Part shown: in pieces, positions 8,062-11,717 of the stretch
Numbering within the stretch: the first letter of the stretch is position 1
Layout of the letters: every line of letters starts with the position of its first letter
Source: Euperipatoides rowelli
Taxonomy: Eukaryota; Onychophora; Udeonychophora; Euonychophora; Peripatopsidae
Length of the DNA: 11,717 bases
Reading direction: 5' to 3' (one strand)
Assembly: GCA_003024985.2 (NCBI GenBank)
Contig: PXIH01S0047417.1
Program-made: the position numbers and the translations under genes
The notes under the pieces: model-generated
Database searches by the model: none
Told to the model about the DNA's origin: nothing
Seen by the model: only the letters and a program-made list of their open reading frames with translations

Positions 8062-11000
8062 ACCATGGACGACAGGTGGATGATGGGCTCAAAGATCCTT
8101 CTGCTGAGCAGAAGACTGACACAGTCATTACACAAATAGATGTTGGTACAGCCACTGATATCGTACCATCAACAGCAATAAGCATTATTTCTGAAACTTA
8201 CCTAGTGACAGAGACCAGTACAATAACTGAAGTAACAGAAACAAAGAAAATTTCAACAAGGACTACTGAAATTCTTCCTCCTGATGAAACTGGAACAATT
8301 TCTACAATAACTGCTACTAAATTAACCTATGAAGCATTACCAACAACTAAAGAAGAAAAAAGATTGTATGAATCTCAGACTCTAACTCAGCCATTAACTC
8401 GGTTAACCTCTGGTCTGGAATTGAAACCGATTATTTTATCAGATGAAGTTGTATCAACTTTAGGTATTCCCACAACTGAAATAGGAATTAGTCCAATTAA
8501 AGTTTTAACTGTAGATGTTGCTGAAAGTCCTATAGATTTTCCAATTACTAGTATAGGAACTAGTACTGTTTCTACAGAAACATATGACATATCAACTACA
8601 ACAGATTTAACTACTTGTGAAAAAGGAATTGGAACTGATGCTGAACTAATTGATAGATCAGTTATGGAAATTAAAATGGGTGTTCAAGAAACCAAGAAAT
8701 CAAATATTACTTTAGATTATATGAAAAAAATTGATTCTGGTTTGTTGATTGCAGATGAAGTAATTTACTCTCAAATGGTAGAAGCTGAAACTTGTACCGA
8801 ACAAAATGTTTGGGAAATATATAGATCAGACAAAATGTTGAAGGATGTTGCCACTAATACTGAAGAAAGCCTAACAGTTGATAGTGGTTGTTCTACTGAC
8901 ATAATAGAAATGGTTGAGGCAGCCACCATAACTGATGAAAAGGATTTATCAGAAATATCAGAAAATGCAAAAGTTAAGCAATATGAAGAAATTGGCCTCA
9001 GTCCAATTAGTGAAACAGATATAAAAAGTATTTATGAAAACATTCCTATAAATTTTAAAGGTAATCTTATACAGAAGGTGAATTTAAATGTTCCATATGA
9101 CCGCACACATAAAAATGACAAAATTAAACTTCAACCCTTATTTCAAGAAATTATTATAAAGGACAGAATTGAAGAAAAAAAATTAGAAAAGCATAAATTT
9201 TTGCAAGAATTTGAAAAAAATATTGAACAAGACCAAACAGTTGAAGAAGACCAACTATTAGAAGATGAGCAAATTTATGTTTTAGAAGGAAAAAAATTTA
9301 AACAAGAAAAGACATGGTTTCATGAAATTTCAACAGAAAGAAAACTTGGTGATGCTATTGAGAATAGAGATATATTTAAATTAATAGAAACTATGGAAGA
9401 AAGTTTTTGTAAAGCTTTTGAAAAAGAGGATATAGAAGAAATGGAAAAACCTCAAGAAAAAACGGTGTCAGGAACTTCTGATATAGAATATAGTAAATCA
9501 GATTTATCAGAGGAAACAATTATTTTGGAAGATGTTGACATACAAAGAAAGGAAGAAATCATTAAACAAAGGGATGAAGTTGGAAAAATAATAGAAGTAG
9601 AAAGAGAATCTGGAATACAATTACAAAAAGAAATGGAAGTACACAGTTTTGAGAAAACATTAAAAACTAAATATAAAAGAGGATTGACAAAAGAAGAAAA
9701 AATTATTGAACCTGAGGTGATAATGGATTATTCTGAAAAAGTAATAAAAAAAGAACATTTAGTGGAAGTAAAAAAAGATCATGATTTAAACAAGTTAATA
9801 ACTAGCCAAAAGGATAGAGAAATAACAGAAAAAGGTATATTTGAAGTACAGGAGAAAGAGCTGTTTAAAAAGACATATATTGCAACTGAAAAAACACCTA
9901 TTGTAACAAAGGAAGACAAATATGAAAAAAAAATTGAAACAAAAGCAGAATTTGAGAAAGCAGCTGAAGTTATCCATCAAATAAATAAGTATTCCACTGA
10001 TAAGAAAATTAAACAAAAATCAATACAAGAAGAAATCAAGAATTTATCAAAAGAAAGTAAAACTTACATACCAGAGGATTTACTTGAAATCGATAAAGCT
10101 TCCCAATCAAAAGAAACTGCAACTGAAGAAAAAATAATGGATACTTGTGAAAAGTATATTAGTAAACTTGAAGACATAGCCATGAAAAAAGATATTACTG
10201 ATGATATAATTCCTATTAAACCTAAAAAAATATTGCATGTAGTTCGTCCACCAGAAATAAAAGCATTTATTAAAATGCCTGACGAAAAACATGCGGAAGA
10301 AAAGGGAGGAAAACATTCAGCTGAAACTATTGAGAAAAAAGAAATGAAATTAGATATTAAAGGGAGTGGAAAACTCTCAACAGAAAAAACAATTGCTGAA
10401 AGTGAAATAATTGGCCTAGAGTATCCCCATAAAATTAGAGAAAAATTATCACCAGAAAAAGATGAGGTGGAAATTGAAGAAATAGAAATTAAGCATGAAA
10501 TTTTTGACAAGCTAGAAAAACATTCTGCTGTAGAAAAGAAAAGAAAACCTATTGAGGAGACTGTCATTGAAAAAATTGATATATTATTAGAGATGGAAAT
10601 ACTAGGGAAATTCAAATCTGAAAGCATACCAGAAAAAGCCCTAAAGTCTGAAATTGAAGCTGATTTAGAGATTTCCTTGGTTGAATGTATAAGTGAAAAG
10701 ATTGAAGTTACTGAAGTGTCAAAAGAGCCAGACAAAGAAATTACTGAAATTAAACCTATAATTCCTGAGAAATTTGTTTTGCCTGAGGCTGAAGTTCAAA
10801 TTGAAAAGGTATCCCCAGAAAAAGAAATGGTGACAGTTGAAGAAGTAAAACCATTAGAAAGAGAATCCCCAAGAAAAGATCTAGAGGAGGTTGAAGTACC
10901 CACTATTGCGGAAGATATAGTTGAAGTTTCCGAACCTGAGAAAATTTTGACTGAAATTGAACCCACAATTCTTGAAGAAATTGAAATAACTGTACCAGAG

Positions 11001-11717
11001 CCTGAAATTGAAGAAGCCAAAGAAGATGTTAATAAAGCAATTGAAAGTATACCACCAGAAGCTGAAATTGAAGAAGAGATATTATATAAGGTAGAAAAAA
11101 AGGAAATACTAGAGACAGATAAAGATCTATTAAAAGATATAATTGAAGAGCCAGCTTTGGAAGAAAAAGTGGAACTAGCAGCAAAAGAATCACCAAAAGA
11201 AGAAATAGAGGAATTGACAGAGGAAATAATTCAAGTAGTTGAATCTTTAGAGGCAGAGGATATTGTGCCTGAGATTGAACCTTCAATTAGTGAAGAAATC
11301 ATTTTAGAGCCAAAAATAGAAAAAGAAAAACTCTCACCAGAAAAAGAAATGGAGGAAATGGCAATTAGACAAGAAATAATACTAGAAATTTTTGAAAAGT
11401 TAGAAAAAGAACCTGCAGTAGAAAAAGAAATAACTAAAGTTATTGAAAAGCCTGTAGTTGAAAAGGTTGATATATTAGAGAAGCCTGAAATTCAAGCTGA
11501 TTTAGAGATATCAATGATTGAATATATAAGTGAAGAGATTGAAGTTGCTGAAGTGTCAAAAGAGCCAGACAAAGAACCTGCAGTTGAAAAAGAAATAACT
11601 AAAGTTATTGAAAAACCTATAATTGAAAAGGTTGATATATTATTAGAGGAGAAAATACTAGAGAAATTAATACCAGAAAGTATACTTCATGAAAAAATTG
11701 TTTCCCCAGAAAGAGCT
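8062..11717 (+). CDS. Partial giant exon of a repetitive Glu/Lys-rich protein (unidentified)
   Basis: One frame (codons at 8064, 8067, ... 11715) has no stop for 1,218 codons and runs off the window; I read it codon by codon. The frame is closed upstream by TAG at 7941-7943. The start given is a probable exon edge after a TTTCAG acceptor, not a start codon. Counting the codon at 8064 as residue 1, residues about 19-200 are Thr/Ser/Ile-rich with runs such as VTETSTITEVTETKK. Residues 200-420 are mixed, with the only two tryptophans (250 and 418). Residues 420-790 are charged Lys/Glu-rich. Residues 795-1218 are Glu-rich with degenerate repeats and SP motifs (LSPEKD, VSPEKE, LSPEKE, VSPERA). No folded domain, signal peptide or membrane segment is visible, so it is probably disordered or partly helical. 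Futsch/MAP1-like, giant-ankyrin or PEVK-like titin proteins are possible relatives by composition only. Confidence 0.85.
10446..10739 (+). repeat. Coding repeat copy A of the giant exon
   Basis: Encodes residues 795-892, opening with LSPEKD, continuing through IFDKLEKHSAVEK and VIEKIDILLEMEIL, and ending EADLEIS...EVSKEPDKE. The last 90 bases (10650-10739) match 11487-11576 with few differences, 837 bases (279 codons) downstream. It looks like the older, longer form of the unit. Confidence 0.85.
11331..11576 (+). repeat. Coding repeat copy B of the giant exon
   Basis: Encodes residues 1090-1171 with the same order as copy A: LSPEKE, IFEKLEKEPAVEK, IEKPVVEKVDIL, QADLEIS...EVSKEPDKE. It lacks about 16 codons present in copy A between the VDIL and ADLEIS parts. 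Bases 11412-11477 recur 165 bases later in copy C. Confidence 0.85.
11577..11717 (+). repeat. Coding repeat copy C of the giant exon (cut by window end)
   Basis: Encodes residues 1172-1218, starting PAVEKEITKVIEKPIIEKVDILLEE and ending with VSPERA at the window edge. The first 66 bases nearly repeat 11412-11477 at a 55-codon spacing. The part after VDILLEE follows copy A (ILEK, ESI) and not copy B, so the units are mosaic. Confidence 0.8.

Larger units (their letters stand above)
5862..11717 (-). repeat. Right arm of a near-perfect 11.7-kb palindrome
   Basis: Mirror copy of 1-5856 in inverted orientation. In this arm the giant exon reads on the plus strand towards the window end, so the two exon copies diverge from the centre and both leave the window unfinished. 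No substitution or indel relative to the left arm was found, even in the 25-base T run at 7763-7787 (A25 at 3931-3955), which would be expected to change length quickly in independently evolving copies. Confidence 0.97.

Noticed and set aside
8065-8139. ATG at 8065 in a good Kozak-like context (ACCATGG).
   Set aside because: It is in a different frame from the giant exon and meets TAG after 24 codons, so it cannot be the start of the long protein.
1-11717. Possibility of a CRISPR array, prokaryotic operon, prophage or plasmid replication palindrome.
   Set aside because: There are no spaced direct repeats, ribosome-binding sites or prokaryotic gene pattern; the long repetitive exon and intron-like DNA indicate a eukaryotic nuclear locus.

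Overview
The window is an almost complete palindrome. Positions 1-5856 are the reverse complement of 5862-11717, around a 5-base centre (5857-5861). I compared the ends, the centre, the homopolymer runs, the coding repeats and several interior stretches and found no mismatch. The open frames of the two arms also translate identically. The biological content is therefore one sequence of about 5.9 kb, present twice head to head, and every feature below has a mirror copy at 11718 minus its coordinate.

The organism looks like an animal with an AT-rich genome, probably an arthropod. This is inferred from a very long low-complexity exon with strong GAA/AAA codon use, a flanking AT-rich intron-like region with long A/T runs, a TTTCAG-type splice acceptor, and a short element with TA-CAGT...ACTG-TA ends as in Tc1/mariner/pogo-derived MITEs. 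Nothing looks bacterial: there are no Shine-Dalgarno-led genes, operons or tRNA/rRNA genes.

Layout, reading outward from the centre on the right arm (+ strand): 5862-8061 is non-coding, AT-rich, intron-like DNA. It holds a MITE-like element (5986-6144), small hairpins, and a 227-bp block bounded by inverted T-run/GACAT motifs (7763-7989). From about 8062 to the window end (11717) one frame stays open for 1,218 codons without a stop and leaves the window still open. It encodes a Thr/Ser/Ile-rich segment, then a Lys/Glu-rich charged segment, then a Glu-rich region with degenerate repeats and SPEK-type motifs. The left arm carries the same exon on the minus strand (3656 down to 1) and the same intron-like DNA (3657-5856).

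I cannot name the gene. Composition and repeat style resemble giant cytoskeletal proteins of insects (futsch/MAP1-like, giant-ankyrin exons, PEVK-like titin segments), but no folded domain is visible to decide. The main point for a reader is the perfect inverted duplication. Exact identity that includes a 25-base homopolymer suggests either a fold-back sequencing/assembly artefact or an extremely young palindromic duplication.
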